Shown here piece after piece: positions 5,539-5,560 of a stretch of 5,560 nucleotides of DNA. Source of the stretch: Clostridiales bacterium (GTDB taxonomy: Bacteria; Bacillota_A; Clostridia; Oscillospirales; Oscillospiraceae); contig DXUR01000210.1 of assembly GCA_019417795.1 (NCBI GenBank), positions 1 to 5,560 on the forward strand, read 5' to 3'. Each line of letters starts with the position of its first letter. Positions within the stretch are counted from its first letter, which is position 1. The translations under genes were made by a program, and so were the position numbers. The notes under the pieces are model-generated. The model saw nothing but the letters and a program-made list of their open reading frames with translations. It was not told where the DNA came from and searched no databases.

Positions 5539-5560
5539 CTGTCTCTTATACACATCTGAC
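5539..5560. other. Nextera/Tn5 sequencing adapter (non-genomic)
   Basis: CTGTCTCTTATACACATCT at 5539-5557 is the Tn5 mosaic-end sequence used in Nextera libraries. The following GAC matches the next bases of the Read 1 side adapter. It sits exactly at the window edge, as expected of untrimmed read-through carried into an assembly. It is not a transposon insertion: there is no inverted mosaic end, transposase gene or target duplication. Confidence 0.95.

Noticed and set aside
5539..5560. Real Tn5-like transposon end
   Set aside because: It is an exact adapter sequence at the window boundary, with no transposase gene, partner end or target-site duplication.

Overview
The window looks like a piece of a Bacillota (Clostridia) genome, most likely a gut Oscillospiraceae-type organism. 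The support is strong AGGAGGTGA-like Shine-Dalgarno sites before nearly every gene, moderate GC, a small Clostridia-type hypothetical gene resembling DUF6061, and a sugar-acid catabolic operon of a kind common in gut Clostridia. The genus is an inference. The last 22 bases (5539-5560) are not genomic: they match the Nextera/Tn5 sequencing adapter, so the real sequence ends near 5538.

Most of the window (about 664-5538) is one minus-strand operon, read from right to left. A TATAAT -10 box (5529-5534) lies just inside the adapter junction. Next come two different mandelate racemase-type enolase superfamily enzymes (4414-5490 and 3230-4405), a 12-TM-like ion-transporter/SLC13-type permease (1921-3207) and an HSL-family alpha/beta hydrolase (1027-1902). 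After a strong wobble-paired hairpin (946-993) comes the truncated N-terminus of an RraA-like aldolase-family protein (664-921). The simplest reading is that the permease imports an organic or sugar acid or its ester or lactone, the hydrolase opens or de-acylates it, the enolase-family enzymes dehydrate or isomerise it, and an RraA-type retro-aldolase once finished the route to pyruvate but is now broken. The substrate cannot be read from the sequence.

The left end is plus-strand. It holds a possible 3' gene end (1-45), a small hypothetical gene (60-308) and then a 350-base intergenic region that is far from empty. That region has a near-consensus sigma-A promoter (TTGCCA, 17-base spacer, TATACT; 325-353). 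It is followed by an approximately 200-nt putative structured RNA built around a 52-base tandem duplication, and then by a rho-independent terminator (526-558). The two copies differ at 8 of 43 positions, all transitions. Four of these form two compensatory base-pair changes in two small hairpins, and the other four fall in the hairpin loops. This internal covariation is the most interesting signal in the window. A second large hairpin (564-614), probably a bidirectional terminator between the convergent transcripts, sits directly before a perfect Shine-Dalgarno site and a 12-codon ORF (629-667). The stop of that ORF abuts the stop of the broken RraA gene, which suggests an old rearrangement junction or the remains of an RNA-controlled gene.
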